Shown here piece by piece: positions 22,777 to 33,889 of a stretch of 64,000 bases of DNA. Both the position numbers and the translations under genes were made by a program. The DNA comes from Isoetes taiwanensis (taxonomy: Eukaryota > Streptophyta > Lycopodiopsida > Isoetales > Isoetaceae). The stretch covers positions 7,078,163 through 7,142,162 of the forward strand of contig JAJEKV010000028.1 of the NCBI GenBank assembly GCA_021234155.1. The letters are read 5' to 3'. The notes below the pieces were generated by a model. That model was not told the DNA's origin. It saw nothing but the letters and a program-made list of their open reading frames with translations, and searched no databases. Position 1 is the first letter of the stretch; the number at the start of each line of letters is the position of its first letter.

Positions 22777-23660
22777 TGGCAAAACAAGAATTCGCGGCTG
22801 CTAGTGAACGGTTTTCATTAACACGCTACAACAGTTGGCGTGTAGGTGGTGTGGCAGATAGTGTCTATCTGCCAGCCAACTTGGCAGATTTAAGCAATTT
22901 TTGCAAAGTTTACCGCGCATGCACCTGTGCATTTTATTGGTTTGGGCTTCCAACTTGTTAGTCAGAGATGGTGGCGTGCGTGGCACCGTGGTGGTGATGC
23001 ATAGCGCGCTAACGGCGCCACATGGAGGCAGATTTGCTTATATGCCGATGCGGGTGTGACATGCGCAAAGCTAGCAAAATACAGTGTGCCATTGGGCAAA
23101 CAGGGTGCTGAGTTTATGGCAGGCAGGCATTCCTGGCACCGTGGGTGGGCGCCTGCGATGAATGCAGGCTGTCATGGTGGTGAAACTTGGGGCATTGTTG
23201 AAAAGTTAGCACCATTGATGCAAGTGGCCATTGTCATACGCGTGACGCAAAAAAAAAGCCATATGTTGCAAGCTATCGGCATGTGCAAATGCCAGTGGCA
23301 AAACGAATGGTTTACTGGGGCTTGGTTTAAATTGGCCGATGGTAGCGGCAGAGTCAGAACAAAAATTAAACAACTACTGGCGAAAAAGATTGGCTACACA
23401 ACCGTTGACCCCTGCCTAATGCTGGCTCAACTTTCCGCAACCCAGAAGGGATTATGCGGCACGTTTGATAGAGGCCAGGGATTAAAAGGACACACCATCG
23501 AGGGCGCAAAGTCTCAGAAAAGCATGCCAATTTTATTGTCAACTTAGGCAACGCCACCGCCAAAGACATTGAACAACCATTGCGCTAATGCGCAATAGCG
23601 TGAAACAAAAAGTTTGGTATTGAACTGCAACAAGAAGCAAGAGTGATAGTGAAGATGAAT
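22776..23660 (+). CDS. murB: UDP-N-acetylenolpyruvoylglucosamine reductase MurB
   Basis: FAD enzyme that reduces UDP-GlcNAc-enolpyruvate to UDP-MurNAc. The ATG at 22,776 is in a TAATG junction. Readable are YNSWRVGG (22,828-22,851), the GSNLLVRDGG region (22,945-22,980), the flavin-site GTVG (about 23,138-23,150), NAGCHGG (23,161-23,181) and, near the end, a KSGE/FRNP-like region around 23,430-23,450. This part of the cluster is densely interrupted. The stop probably overlaps the ddl start (TGA near 23,658). Confidence 0.9.
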
Positions 23661-24558
23661 GAATATTTGACGGGTAGCCGTTTTATTTGGCGGAAAATCA
23701 GGTGAGCGTGAAGTGTCACTTAAAAGTGGCTCAGCCGTATTAGCAGCGCTACAAAACAGTGGGTGGATGCCCATGCCTTTGACCCTGCAACACGTCCACT
23801 GCATGAGCTTAGAGCAGTTTGACCGCGCCATGATTTCACCCACGGTAGATTCGGTGAAGATGGCACTACAAGGCGCATTGGAATCTGCTAGGTATTCCAT
23901 ATACAGGTAGCGGTGTCATGGCCTCTAGTATTGTGATGGGATAAATGGCGCACAAAATGATTTGGCGCGCGGCAGGCGTCACTCACCCCTGCTTTGAGAT
24001 AGTAACGCAATCTGATTTGCAGCCATTGAAAAACTAGGGTTTGCCCTTATTTGTAAAACCAGCCAATGAAGGTTCAAGCATCGGTATTAGTAAAGTAAAA
24101 CAAGCGGGGACTTAAAAGCTGCATATGAATTAGCGGCAAAATCAGACCCATTAGTCACATGAACAATTTGTGGGCGGTGGCGAATACACAGTGGTATTTT
24201 GGGCGAGCGCGCACTCCCCATTGTACGTGCATTGTTCTGCCAATGAGTTTTACGATGAGGCCAAATTATTTACGCGATGACACCCAGTATTTATGCCCAT
24301 GTGGCGTATCTGCCGAGCAAGAGGCCAAGATTCAGGCAGAAGCCTTGTGTTTCCTTAGGCCATAGGCGGTCAAGGCTGGGGTCGTGGACTTTTTAATGGA
24401 TGAAGCAGGCCAACATTACTTTTTTAGAAGTGAATACCTCACCAGGATGACAGACCACACAGTTTAGTACCGATGGCGGCAAAAAGCAGCTTGGCATTAG
24501 CTTTGAGGCATTGGTGCTAGAGATTTTGGGCATGACGTTGAATAAGGCAACACAATAA
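23655..24558 (+). CDS. ddl: D-alanine:D-alanine ligase
   Basis: ATP-grasp ligase that makes the D-Ala-D-Ala dipeptide used by MurF. An ATG at 23,655 begins it. [17 protein letters not shown] is spread over 23,677-23,735, HGRFGEDG over 23,839-23,862 in another frame, [10 protein letters not shown] at 24,057-24,086, and EVNTSPGMT at 24,429-24,455 (metal/ATP site). The TAA at 24,556-24,558 is clear. About 300 codons, the normal size. Confidence 0.94.
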
Positions 24559-24612
24559 AGTGCAACTGCTGAATAAACAAACAATGTTGATGTATATAAG
24601 GCGCACAGCGCA

Positions 24613-25417
24613 ATGATGGCCTATGCAAACAACCTATGGTTAAGGGGGGGTGTTGCTATGTGGGATAAACCACAAGCCCTTAATTGGCTTGCTAACTTTT
24701 ATATGCACTGGCTTTTGTCTTGTTTTATATGGACTGTTGTCGGCGTAGTGCATTTACCGATTTTTCCGCTCAAAGAGGTGCGGGTAAATGGGAATTCAGT
24801 ACATGTGAACCGTGAGCAAATTAGGCCTGATTGTGAACGCCACTTAAAAAGGTAACTTTACGCTTTCTGATTTAGTGCAAACACGCGATGCCTTTAGAAA
24901 ATTACCTTGGGTACAATGTAAGTGTGAGAAGACGCTGGCCAGACAAAATAGAAGTGGTAGAAGAGCATCAAGAATGGCACGTTGGGGCAATATTGCCCTA
25001 GTAAACAGCCAAGGAGAGCTTTTTTCATACCGCTTCAAAACACTGAATTGCTAGCATTTTATGGTCCAGGGATGGCGTAAAAGAAGTGGCAGAACACTAT
25101 GGCACTTTAGTACATTAATCGCGGCTACTGGTATGAAAATTACACAGTTAGCGCTCACACCTAGGCGCGTATGGCAAATTAGTACAGATAAAAAAATGGT
25201 CATTGAACTTGGGCGTGAACAAATGGAAATGAAGGTTTACCAAGCTCTAGAGTAAAATAACCGACATTAGCAACCCATGCAGTAGTGAAAATATGCTGAT
25301 TTACGCTACCCCAATGGTTTTGCAGTGAGAAGACCAGAAGTGAACGCAAGCCCAGAAAACCAGCAACTGCCGGCTGGGGCAGATGAAAAGAAACCAGCGC
25401 AGCCTAAAGCGGCTTAG
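24613..25417 (+). CDS. ftsQ: Cell division protein FtsQ
   Basis: Bitopic membrane protein that ties FtsL and FtsB to the divisome. The ATG at 24,613 leads to one transmembrane helix (24,690-24,760), a POTRA domain (LKEVRVNGNSVHVNREQI, 24,768-24,830) and a beta domain with the LPWVRNVSVRRRWP-type strand (24,905-24,940). A long Pro/Ala/Gln-rich tail ends at TAG 25,415-25,417. The normal place is between ddl and ftsA. Confidence 0.9.
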
Positions 25418-25449
25418 CGATAGTAAGTATTGATTAAACGGAGAACCTA

Positions 25450-26694
25450 ATGAGCAAGGTAAAAGAAGATCAAAATTTGATAGTGGGCTTAGACACAGGC
25501 ACATCAAAAAATTACGTCATTGTGGCGGAGTTTAACCCGACGCAAGCGTCAAAGTGATTGGCCTTGGTCAACATATATCCAGGGGTTTGAAAAGGGGTGG
25601 TGGGTGTGAATATTGATTCCACCATGCAAGTAAATACAGCGCGCCCTAGAAGAAGCTGAACTGATGGCCGACTGCAAAATTAGCACAGTATTTACGGGGA
25701 TTGGTAGGCAGCCATATTAAAAGCTTGAACTCCCATGGCATGGCTCTCAAAATAAAAGAAGTGGAAGTGATGCAGGCGGATGTAGACTGTGTGGTCGATA
25801 CCGCCAGAGCCATTGCCCTGCCTTCAGACCAGCAGATTTTGCACATTCTACACAAGAGTTCATTATTGATGGCCAAGAAGATGTGCGAGAGCCGCTGGGT
25901 ATGAGCGGTATGAAGCTTGAAGTAAAAGTACATATTGTCACTGGTGCAGTGTCAGCCGCGCAAACATCATGAAATGTATCAAACGTTGCGGTATTGAGGT
26001 GAGTGACCTTATCTTACAAACTGCTTGCCTCTAGCGCAGCAGTGCTTACAGAAGATGAAAAAGAATTAGGGGTCTGCTTGTGGATATTGGTGGTGGTAAT
26101 TACTGATATTGCGGTATTTAAAAATGGTGCCATTCGCCATTATACAGCGGTGGATATTCCAATTGCAGGTGATCAAATCACGAATGATATTGTATCGCCT
26201 TTCGTACCCCAACCCAATCGGCAGTAGAAGATATCAAAATTAAAACATGGATGTGCGCTACGCCAACCAGCAGACCTCGTGAAGTGGTAGAAGGTCGGGC
26301 GGATGGTCGCGAGCCACGTCAATTATCGGTGCAAACATTGCCGAGGTGATTGAGCCACGCGTGGTAGAACTCTATGCGAGTTTGTATTAAGCGAACTGCC
26401 GCAGTGGATTAGAAGAGATGATTGCGTCTGGCATTGTGGGATTACAGGTGGCTCATCCATTGATGAAGGGATGGGCGAGCTAGGTGAGGAAATTTTTTCA
26501 TACCCCAGCGTTAGGCTTCGCTACGCCATGTGGGCGGATTGTCGTAGGCGAACAGTAACCTGCGCTACGCAACAGGCGTGGCTTAATCTTTAATGGGTAA
26601 GCAACAAGGAACGCAATATCAGCAACATTTAGAAGCAAGTTCGTTTGCAAGCATTTTTGAAAGAATGAAAGCTTGGTTTCAAGGCAATTTTAGT
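25450..26694 (+). CDS. ftsA: Cell division protein FtsA
   Basis: Actin-like ATPase that tethers FtsZ filaments to the membrane. The ATG at 25,450 gives MSKVKEDQ, then the phosphate-1 loop VGLDTGTSK (25,482-25,508). The SHMA domain lies over 25,640-25,930. The phosphate-2 loop LVDIGGGTTDIAVF-like sequence is at 26,073-26,120, and an ITGGSS-like adenosine motif at 26,438-26,460. The C-terminal membrane-targeting amphipathic helix FERMKAWFQGNF (26,656-26,692) is intact, so the end is near 26,694. Confidence 0.95.
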
Positions 26695-26743
26695 AGTAAA
26701 ACATGTAATAAAAAGGCAGAAGTGAAGTATTTTAAGTTTAAAC

Positions 26744-26750
26744 AAGGAGG
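26744..26750 (+). promoter_or_regulatory. Strong ribosome binding site of ftsZ
   Basis: AAGGAGG lies eight bases before the ftsZ ATG at 26,759 and is the best Shine-Dalgarno match in the cluster, in keeping with the high FtsZ level cells need. It fixes the ftsZ start. Confidence 0.85.
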
Positions 26751-26758
26751 CAAATACA

Positions 26759-27950
26759 ATGTTCGAAATTATGGATATAGGATCAAGAGGCCGTAATTAA
26801 AGTCATCGGCGTAGGTGGTTGTGGTGTAACGCAGTCGCTCACATGATAGAAAAAACGTAGGTGGCGTTGAGTTTATTTGCGCAAATACCGATATGCAGGC
26901 ACTGAAAAGAGCTGCTAAAACCGTTTTGGTAAATTGGCACTAACATCACTAAAGGCTTAGGTGCGCAGGCGCACGCCCAGAAATTGGACGAAGCGGCATT
27001 AGAAGACCGTGAGCGCATTGCAGAAGTGATTGATGGCGGCATATTGCCATTTATTACTGCTGGCATGGGTGGTGGTACAGGTACAGGTGCCAGCCAATTA
27101 TTGCCGAAGTAGCCAAAGAAATGGGTATTTTAACCGTCGCTGTGGTGATAAACCTTTGCGGTTTGAAGGTAAACGTACTAAACTAGCTACCGATGGTTTA
27201 GGAAGAACTTTCCAAGCACGTAGACTCTCTCATTATTATTCCTAACGAAAATTAATGGAAGTGTTAGCGAAGATGTCCCATTTTTGTAGCTATCAAGCGG
27301 CTAATGATGTATTGCATAACGCAGTGTCTGGTATCGCCGAAATTATTAACCGCCCAGGTTTGGTGAATGTGGACTTTGCCGACGTGCGTACTGGGTGATG
27401 TCTCTGAAATGGGTATGGCGGATGATGGGTCTGAAGCATTGCGGCTGGCCCAGATCGTGCACGCATTGCAGCTGAACAAGCTGTTGCAAGCCCATTGCTA
27501 GAAGATGTAAACCTAGCAAATGCCCGTGGCGTTTTAGTGAATATTACGGCTAGCCACTCTTTAAATGAAAGAGTACTACGACGTGATGAACACCATAAAG
27601 CCTTTACCGCAGAAGATGCAACAGTGATAGTGTGGGTAAATGTGTGTTTGACGATGCGATTGGTGATGGCTTACGTGTGACGATGGTAGCAACAGGTTTA
27701 AATGGCAGCTGGTCGTCGTCAACAAAACCTGAGTTAAAAAATGATGACTCAAACGCAAATGCGTGATGGTACCACTGGTCAACCTGTGTTTCAGGCGGCG
27801 CAAGTACAGTAGTTTTAAGTGATTGAAGATGATGAGCCAGCCGTATTTAGGCTCAAATGGTCGTCGCGGCCATTGGTAGAAGCTATGAAAAAACTAGGTA
27901 TTGAAGAGTATGATTATTCCTGCATTTTGATGCAGCAAACAAGCCGACTG
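26759..27950 (+). CDS. ftsZ: Cell division protein FtsZ
   Basis: Tubulin-like GTPase that forms the Z ring. It starts MFEIMD at 26,759. KVIGVGGCG (26,800-26,828), CANTDMQAL (26,878-26,905), the tubulin signature GMGGGTGTG (27,064-27,090) and the T7 segment with NVDFADV (27,366-27,390) are visible. After the core there is a variable linker (27,730-27,870) and the conserved C-terminal peptide of the DIPAFL type (27,910-27,932) that binds FtsA. The stop is lost to an indel near 27,945. Confidence 0.97.
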
Positions 27951-28052
27951 GCACCTAGTAATTTAGTCAGCGTATGGCCTAAATATGCTATTATTTCAGC
28001 ATATTACTTGGGCTGCGCGGTTGCCGTAGCTTGATTAGAAGGTAAACAAAAG

Positions 28053-28976
28053 ATGTTAAAACAACGGACGCTTAAAAGGCGATCAGCACCCTCGTAGGTG
28101 TTGGTTTGCACTCAGGAGACAAGGTCACCCTAACCTTGCGCCCCTGCTGCGCCCGATACAGGCATAGTATTCCGCCGTGTCGATCTGCCCGGATACTGCG
28201 GAATTTAAAGTGCATCCTTCGCTGGTGGGCGATACCCGTTTATGTTCAGCCTGAATGTAACGGCGCCCGCGTAGCCACGGTGGAGCATTTTAATGTCAGC
28301 CATTGCAGGTCTTGGCATTGATAATCTTTATATCGAGCCTACGGCATCTGAAGTGCCTATTATGGATGGTAGTATGGCCATTTGTTTATTTGCTTCCAAA
28401 GCGTTGGTATTGTTGAGCAAGCCGCAGCTAAAAAGTTTATCTTCGTATCAAAACCATAGAAGTGCATGAGGGTGATAAATGGGTAAAATTTGACCCCTAT
28501 TTTGGCTTCAAAATTGACTTCACTGATTGACTTTAACCATCCTGTGTTTGAGCAGTTCGTAAAACCGTCAAAATAGATTTTACGACAACGCCTATATTCA
28601 AGAAATCAGCCGCGCGTACCTTTGGTTTTATGCATGAAGTAGAGTATCTAAGAGATAATAATTTGGCGCGTGGCGGCAGTTTAGATAACGCCATTGTGTT
28701 AGACGAGTATCGAGTACTCGAATACCGACGGTTTACGCCATCAAGATGAATTTGTGAAACACAAAGTGTTAGACGCCATTGGCGATTTATATGCATTGGG
28801 GCATCCTTAATCGGGCGCTTTTACCGCCTATAAATCTGGCCATGCAATGAACAATCAACTGTTGCGAGAACTGCTGGCTGATGCTGATGCTTGGGAGTTG
28901 TCACACGGAAAAGCTGAAGAAGCGCCAGCTGGTTTTAAACAGAAGTTTCAGCGCCACAGGCCTTGCGTACGTATAA
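28053..28976 (+). CDS. lpxC: UDP-3-O-acyl-N-acetylglucosamine deacetylase LpxC
   Basis: Zinc enzyme of the committed step in lipid A synthesis. The ATG at 28,053 gives [17 protein letters not shown] (28,096-28,120) is the N-terminal signature. The VEHLMSA zinc-ligand motif is spread over 28,283-28,305, and [11 protein letters not shown]-type sequence is at 28,623-28,655. [13 protein letters not shown] stretch (28,758-28,794) carries the catalytic region, and GHxxGH residues fall near 28,835-28,850. The end is either TAA at 28,974-28,976 or a few codons later. lpxC at the end of the dcw cluster is normal for proteobacteria. Confidence 0.95.
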
Positions 28977-28984
28977 TCTAAGCC

Positions 28985-29180
28985 ATGATTATACTTAGAC
29001 TTTTTCTAATTTTTACTTTAGTGACCATCGTAGTGTCACTTGCCATCTATATTTTCTGACTTCAGATAAACGCTATTTAAGACGGTTTGGCGGTCATTAA
29101 ATTTGGTTTGGTATTATTAGTGGCTGGCGCGCTATTATTTGCAATCGGTCGCATCGTATTGTTTCAAATACTCTGCATAA
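28985..29180 (+). CDS. Small two-helix inner-membrane protein
   Basis: Short conserved-looking membrane protein of about 60 residues. The ATG at 28,985 opens MIILRLFLIFTLVTIVVSLAI (first hydrophobic helix), then a short DKRYLR loop (29,064-29,085), then a second helix (FGLVLLVAGALLFAIGRI, 29,103-29,155). Small proteins of this shape occur near lpxC in betaproteobacteria; I know no function. A TAA at 29,178-29,180 after one frame change is the likely end. Confidence 0.6.
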
Positions 29181-29189
29181 GTTGCTTCA

Positions 29190-29350
29190 AATACTTTTTA
29201 AATCAGCTAGGAAACGCGAATAAGAGTGAGCGAGATGAAGTACAAGGCGCACGGAACGGAGAAGCCGAGATAGTATGCTATGCCAGCGAGGTTGAGAGTA
29301 CCCAGCAACACAGTAATTCGTTCAAGTGTAGCCACTTATTCCGGTGATCC
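29190..29350. repeat. Possible intergenic repeat element
   Basis: Gene-free stretch before slt. It contains an AAGGCGCACGGAACGGAGAAG-like core (29,244-29,264), rich in purines, and paired CGAG/CTCG and AGTACCC/GGTGATCCC-like pieces. Such a core looks like dispersed intergenic repeats I associate with betaproteobacterial genomes, but no second copy is present in this window. An open frame crosses it; I read that as chance read-through from the small membrane protein. Confidence 0.35.
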
Positions 29351-29387
29351 CCTAGCTTCAAAACACATTATGTAGTGAATCAAAACA

Positions 29388-31326
29388 ATGATAAAAACAA
29401 TTCCTCTTTGCCTACATTGATTTTTATTTCTTAGCAGTTTAATGCTGTTCAATTTAGCCTGCGCAGATGATGACTTGCTCATTAAAACACGGGCTGTTTA
29501 TGATAAGCAAAATCAAATTGCAGTCGCTGAATCATGCACGTATGCTGAATGAAGAACATTACTCAAGCAAAGGCACCCTATGCAGATTATTGGCTCATGC
29601 TTCTAAAACTCAGCACTGCAGATAATGCTGAAGTAGCACACCATTGAACGCTGCGCTGATTACCCATTTGCAGACCGAGTACGTGGTGAATGGCTAAAAA
29701 ACTAGCCAAACAAGAAGATTGGTAAACCATATTGGCAGAAATGCCCAAATATCAACGTGATGATGTTGCAGGAGCTGTGCAGGCTTAATGGCACAACAAC
29801 AAATGGCTAAACTTGATGATACGTAAACCGCAACACTGCGCGTTATGGTTTAACGGAGCCATACAACCAGCGCCTTGCGAAGCTTTGAGCCATTACAAAT
29901 CAATACGGGGTGCATTGGGCCAAGAAGATATATGGCGCAGAATGCGCTTGGTATTGGTGGAGGGGTAAGCTGGAGATGCCAAAACACTGGCACTAAGCTC
30001 AGTAGTGTTGCTGGGGCAAGCCAAATTAAATGGTTAGATAAAGGCACCAAGCACCAGAAACAGCGGTCAATAAAAGTTTTTATACCGCTAGGCACAAGAT
30101 TTGGCAGAGAAGTTACGCTCTATGCCATTAGAAGGCAGCTATGCAAAAAGCACAGAATCAGCTTTAGATATGATACTCACATTAAATCAAAAACTCAGTG
30201 ATGAAGAGTTTGCTTATGCCTGTGGCCGTGTGGCGGCTGAAAGCGCCAAGCGTCATGAAGAGGTTGCTGCAGAGCTTTTAGTAAAGCCAAAAATACCTGC
30301 TAATTTGATGAAGATCAGCATGCTTGGAAAGTGCGTGCTCATTTAATCACCACAATGATTGGGCTGGCGTTGAAAGTGCCGTAAAAGCAATGCCTCCAGA
30401 GCAAGCCTTGATTCCTGCTTGGCGTTATTGGTTAGGGCGTTCACTGCTAGAGTAAGGTAAACCAGCTGAAGCCAATATGATATTTGTGCAGCTGGCAAAA
30501 GAGCATCATTATTATGGTTTGCTAGCGCTAGAAGGTGATGTGATTAGCGCACCAAGTGTGACTTACACCCCCACGCAAGACGAAGTAAAAGCCATGGCAA
30601 ACGTACTCCAGTATACAACGTGCACTAGCCTTTACAAGCGATAGATATGCGTGCAGAAGCGCGCCAAGAGTGGATAAAAGCCACAGAAACGTTTGATGAT
30701 AAACAGATGATTACTGGCATTGAACTCGCTGCACGCAATGAGTGGCTGGACAACGCCATTAACACAGCGGAAAAAGACCAAAAACCATGCATAATTTTGC
30801 ATTACGTTACCCCATACGCATTTAGAAACCATGAAAGCTTATGCCAAATTAAAACCAACTAGATGAAGCGTGGGTCTATGGATTAATACGTCAAGAAAGC
30901 TGATTTATTGTTGGCAAAATCACGTGGGCGCATCAGGCTTAATGCAGGTGATGCCAGCAACAGCAAAATGGATAGCCAATAGATTGGGTGAAAAAGCTTT
31001 AACAACACACATGATCTATGAGCTAGATACCAATGTAAAATATGGTACACATTATCTAAGATTCACAATGGATAAAATGGATGGTCAAGCGGTGATGGCA
31101 ACTGCCGCGTACAACGCAGGGCCTGGCAGACCCAAAACGCTGGGCGCTATCAAGGCCAGTGGATGCCGAAATTTATGCGGAACTGATACCGTTTAATGAA
31201 ACACGTGACTATGTAAAAAGTCATGGCCAATGCCCATTATTATGCTGGAAAGGCTAGGCAAAACCAAGGCAAACGCTAAGAGCGCGTATGGGTAAGCAGC
31301 CTGCTGTGACGATGGATGCAGAGTAG
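29388..31326 (+). CDS. slt: Soluble lytic murein transglycosylase (Slt70-like)
   Basis: Periplasmic enzyme that cleaves peptidoglycan with 1,6-anhydro bond formation. The ATG at 29,388 begins a signal peptide (MIKTIPLC, then a hydrophobic run ending near 29,465 with CADDD). A long superhelical alpha domain follows (29,480-30,840). The catalytic SLT domain is at 30,850-31,230: YGLIRQES-type catalytic Glu (30,876-30,905), GLMQVMPATA (30,937-30,966) and AYNAGPG (31,107-31,128). The C-terminus ends MDAE before TAG at 31,324-31,326. About 640 residues, as usual for Slt70. Confidence 0.92.
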
Positions 31327-31347
31327 GTAACCAAAAAGGTAAGCAAT

Positions 31348-32297
31348 ATGCAAAACAAAATAGTAAATAATTCGGTGGGTGGTTCCGGCTTTGTTGGTAG
31401 TGCCATTGCGCACCACTAGTAATGCGGGTTATGAAGTAAAAAGTCCTACGCGCAGAAGAGAAGCGCATCGCCATCTTATATTGCTACTCAAATGTGCATG
31501 TCATTGAATGCGATGTCATGAACGATTCAGATCTTGTTTTTACAATTGCGTGGTTCTGATGTGTGGTGATGAGTTTAGCGGGCATTTTGCATGAGACAAA
31601 GCACGCTTAATTTTGCGCACCATACTGAGTTAATAAGGCGCATAGCGCAAATTTGCGCTAAACAAGGCATTTCATGATTAATCTTACATATGAGTGCATT
31701 GCAAGCAGGAACAAGTGCGCCTAGTGCCTATTTACGTTCTAAAGCGGCAGGTGAAGATGCGGTGATGGGTGCATTTGATAAGCAATTGCATGTCACTATT
31801 TTCCGTCCTTCAGTGATTTTGGGCGTGCTGATAACTTTATGAATATGTTCGCAAATTTAATCAAAATTGCGCCTGTAATACCGCTAGCAAAACCAGAGGC
31901 AAAATTTCAGCCTATATATTGGAGGATGTTGTGCAGATGTTTGTACAGCATTGCCCAAAACCCAAAGCTACGGCAACATTTATGAACTGCGGCCCGCGCA
32001 TACAACACCATGCGCCAGATAATAGAGTTTGTTGCGTTTATACTGGTAAAAAGCGCGCCATTATTGGCTTAACGATCAGTTGTCCTATGCGCGTGCTTCG
32101 CGGCCATGGAATCTGTTGCCTATTCAAACTGATGACGCGCGATAATGCGTTCAATGGAACTGGATAGTGCGTAACTAGTCAGCCTGCCTGCTTGGGCATG
32201 CTTGCAAGCCGCTAGTGTAGAAGGATAGTGCCAGAATATCTAGGCAATCAAAGCCCGCGCAATGCCTACTTGGCCTTTAGAAGCTTAGCTGACGATA
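31348..32297 (+). CDS. NAD(P)-binding reductase of the complex I NDUFA9 family
   Basis: Atypical short-chain dehydrogenase/epimerase-like protein. The ATG at 31,348 (MQNKIVNNS) leads to the nucleotide-binding GGSGFVGSAI (31,382-31,412). Then come a VIECDVMN segment (31,503-31,525), an ISALQ-like strand (31,690-31,705), a FRPSVIFG-like piece (31,801-31,826) and an IYLEDVV segment (31,914-31,932), as in NDUFA9-like proteins. There is no clear catalytic Tyr-Lys pair, usual for this subgroup. In proteobacteria these stand-alone genes often lie beside cca, as here. The substrate is unknown. Confidence 0.82.
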
Positions 32298-32307
32298 GGC
32301 AACGCCC

Positions 32308-33505
32308 ATGCAAGTGTATATGGTAGGCGGAGCAGTCAGAGACCAACTGCCGGTTTGCCAGCAAGACCGTGATTATGTCGTGTAGGCAAGTACACCAGAA
32401 GCCATGATTGCAGATGGTTTTAAGCCTGTTGGTAAAGATTTTCCTGTTTTTGCTACACCCCAAACCCATGACGAGTATGCCCTAGCGCGTATCGGGAGCG
32501 AAAACAGCCAAAGGCTATAAAGGCTTTGCTGTGCACGCTGCTCCAGATGTTACGCTAGAACAAGACTTAGCAAGAAGAGACTTACCATTAACGCCGCGCA
32601 AGCGGCTGATGGTACGGGCTGATAGACTCTACCACGGGGCGCAAGATATTCAACAAAAAAGTGCTACGCCATGTGAGTGATGCGTTTCCAGAAGACCCCT
32701 GTGCATACTGCGTGCGGCAAGGTTTCTTGCGCGCTTTACCCAGTTTAACGTAGCCGAAACCATGCAGCCTATGAAATCCATGGTGGCCTGCTGCGAAGTA
32801 GATGCGCTGGTGCCAGAGCGTGTGTGGCAAGAACTATCAAAAGGCCTGGATGTAGGCCCAACCTAGCCGCATGTTTGAAATGCTGCGCGCTTGTGGGCAT
32901 TGCAGAAAATTCTGCCAGAGCTTGAACGGCTAAGTGGGGTGTGCCACAACCTCCTTTGCATCATCCAGAAATTGGATACGGGCGTGCATGTGATGATGGT
33001 GATTGATTATGCAGCTAAACAAGGCTTTAGTTTAGCCGTGAGATACGCCGCATTGATGCACCACTAGGCAGCGCACTACCCTAAAGAGCGCTACTGACGC
33101 CATATTGGGCATGAAGAACGCAGGTGAAAATGCTCCAAAGACATTAACTCACGCTTACGCATTACCCAATGATTGCAAAAGAACTCCGCGCATATCGTGG
33201 CTAAATTCTCGCCAGAAAAACTGCATCACCCAAGATGCGTGCGGATACCCTGCTGGATTTTTAGTTGATAGACGCTATATACAACCACAACGCTTTTTAG
33301 ATTTTTAAAAGCGTGCGAGTCCGACTCAAGGGGCAGAACGGGCTTGAGAACCGCTCAACACCAGAAGCTGATTTGATGGTGCGTTTGTTGGTGCGGTGCA
33401 ACAAGTGGATGCAGGGCTGTGGTGTCAATTTACAGAGGTAGAAGCGATTAAACAGGCGATTTATCGCTGAGATTGCATAAGATAAAACAGGCTTTAGCAG
33501 GGTAG
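32308..33505 (+). CDS. cca: CCA-adding tRNA nucleotidyltransferase
   Basis: Adds or repairs the 3' CCA of tRNAs without a template. The ATG at 32,308 gives [14 protein letters not shown]. The class II nucleotidyltransferase site follows: VGGAVRD (32,320-32,340) and the D-x-D aspartates in QDRDYV (32,362-32,380). RRDLTINA-like sequence (32,575-32,597) is the second hallmark. [12 protein letters not shown] (32,703-32,740) is clear. An HD-domain-like part (about 32,960-33,270) gives the extra phosphohydrolase activity of proteobacterial Cca. TAG at 33,503-33,505. Confidence 0.94.
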
Positions 33506-33540
33506 ATACAACATGGCGCTCAATTGCTATTTATATGCTT

Positions 33541-33847
33541 GTCGGGGGTAGCCCGATTACAATTACTTTCTTTGTTTGTGCAAAGAAAGTAATCAAAGAA
33601 AACTGACACCCTGACATCACGGTTTTGCTTCTTTATGTTGCCTGACAAAACCCGCTATAAGCACAACTCAGCCTAGTGGCTTGCACACTTCACAAGCCAC
33701 TGCGGACTTCAAACACTTACTTGCCTTATTCTGATTTTATTTGCGCTACTTCCAGCGTGATGTGGCAAAAAACAGAGTGTGTACGCACGGTTTAATCCAC
33801 CTTTGTCGTGCCTCATGTTTAAATATTATTCTCCGGCTACCCCCGAC
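33541..33847. mobile_element. 307-bp non-coding element with 15-bp terminal inverted repeats (MITE-like)
   Basis: GTCGGGGGTAGCCCG at 33,541-33,555 and CCGGCTACCCCCGAC at 33,833-33,847 are inverted repeats matching at 14 of 15 positions. The interior carries an inner inverted pair, ATTACTTTCTTTG (33,560-33,572) and CAAAGAAAGTAAT (33,582-33,594), 13 of 13, that forms a strong hairpin. No long frame is present. It lies between cca and slmA, which converge on it. The size, ends and lack of coding suggest a miniature transposable or REP-like palindromic element. Flanking target-site duplication was not evident. Confidence 0.6.
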
Positions 33848-33889
33848 CTATAGCTTTATAAAATAATGACAATATTTTCCGGAAATCAT

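Noticed and set aside
29087-29347. 86-codon plus-strand frame running from the small membrane protein into the intergenic region
   Set aside because: The second half falls in a repeat-like stretch and lacks membrane or domain character; I read it as a frame change past the true stop near 29,180.
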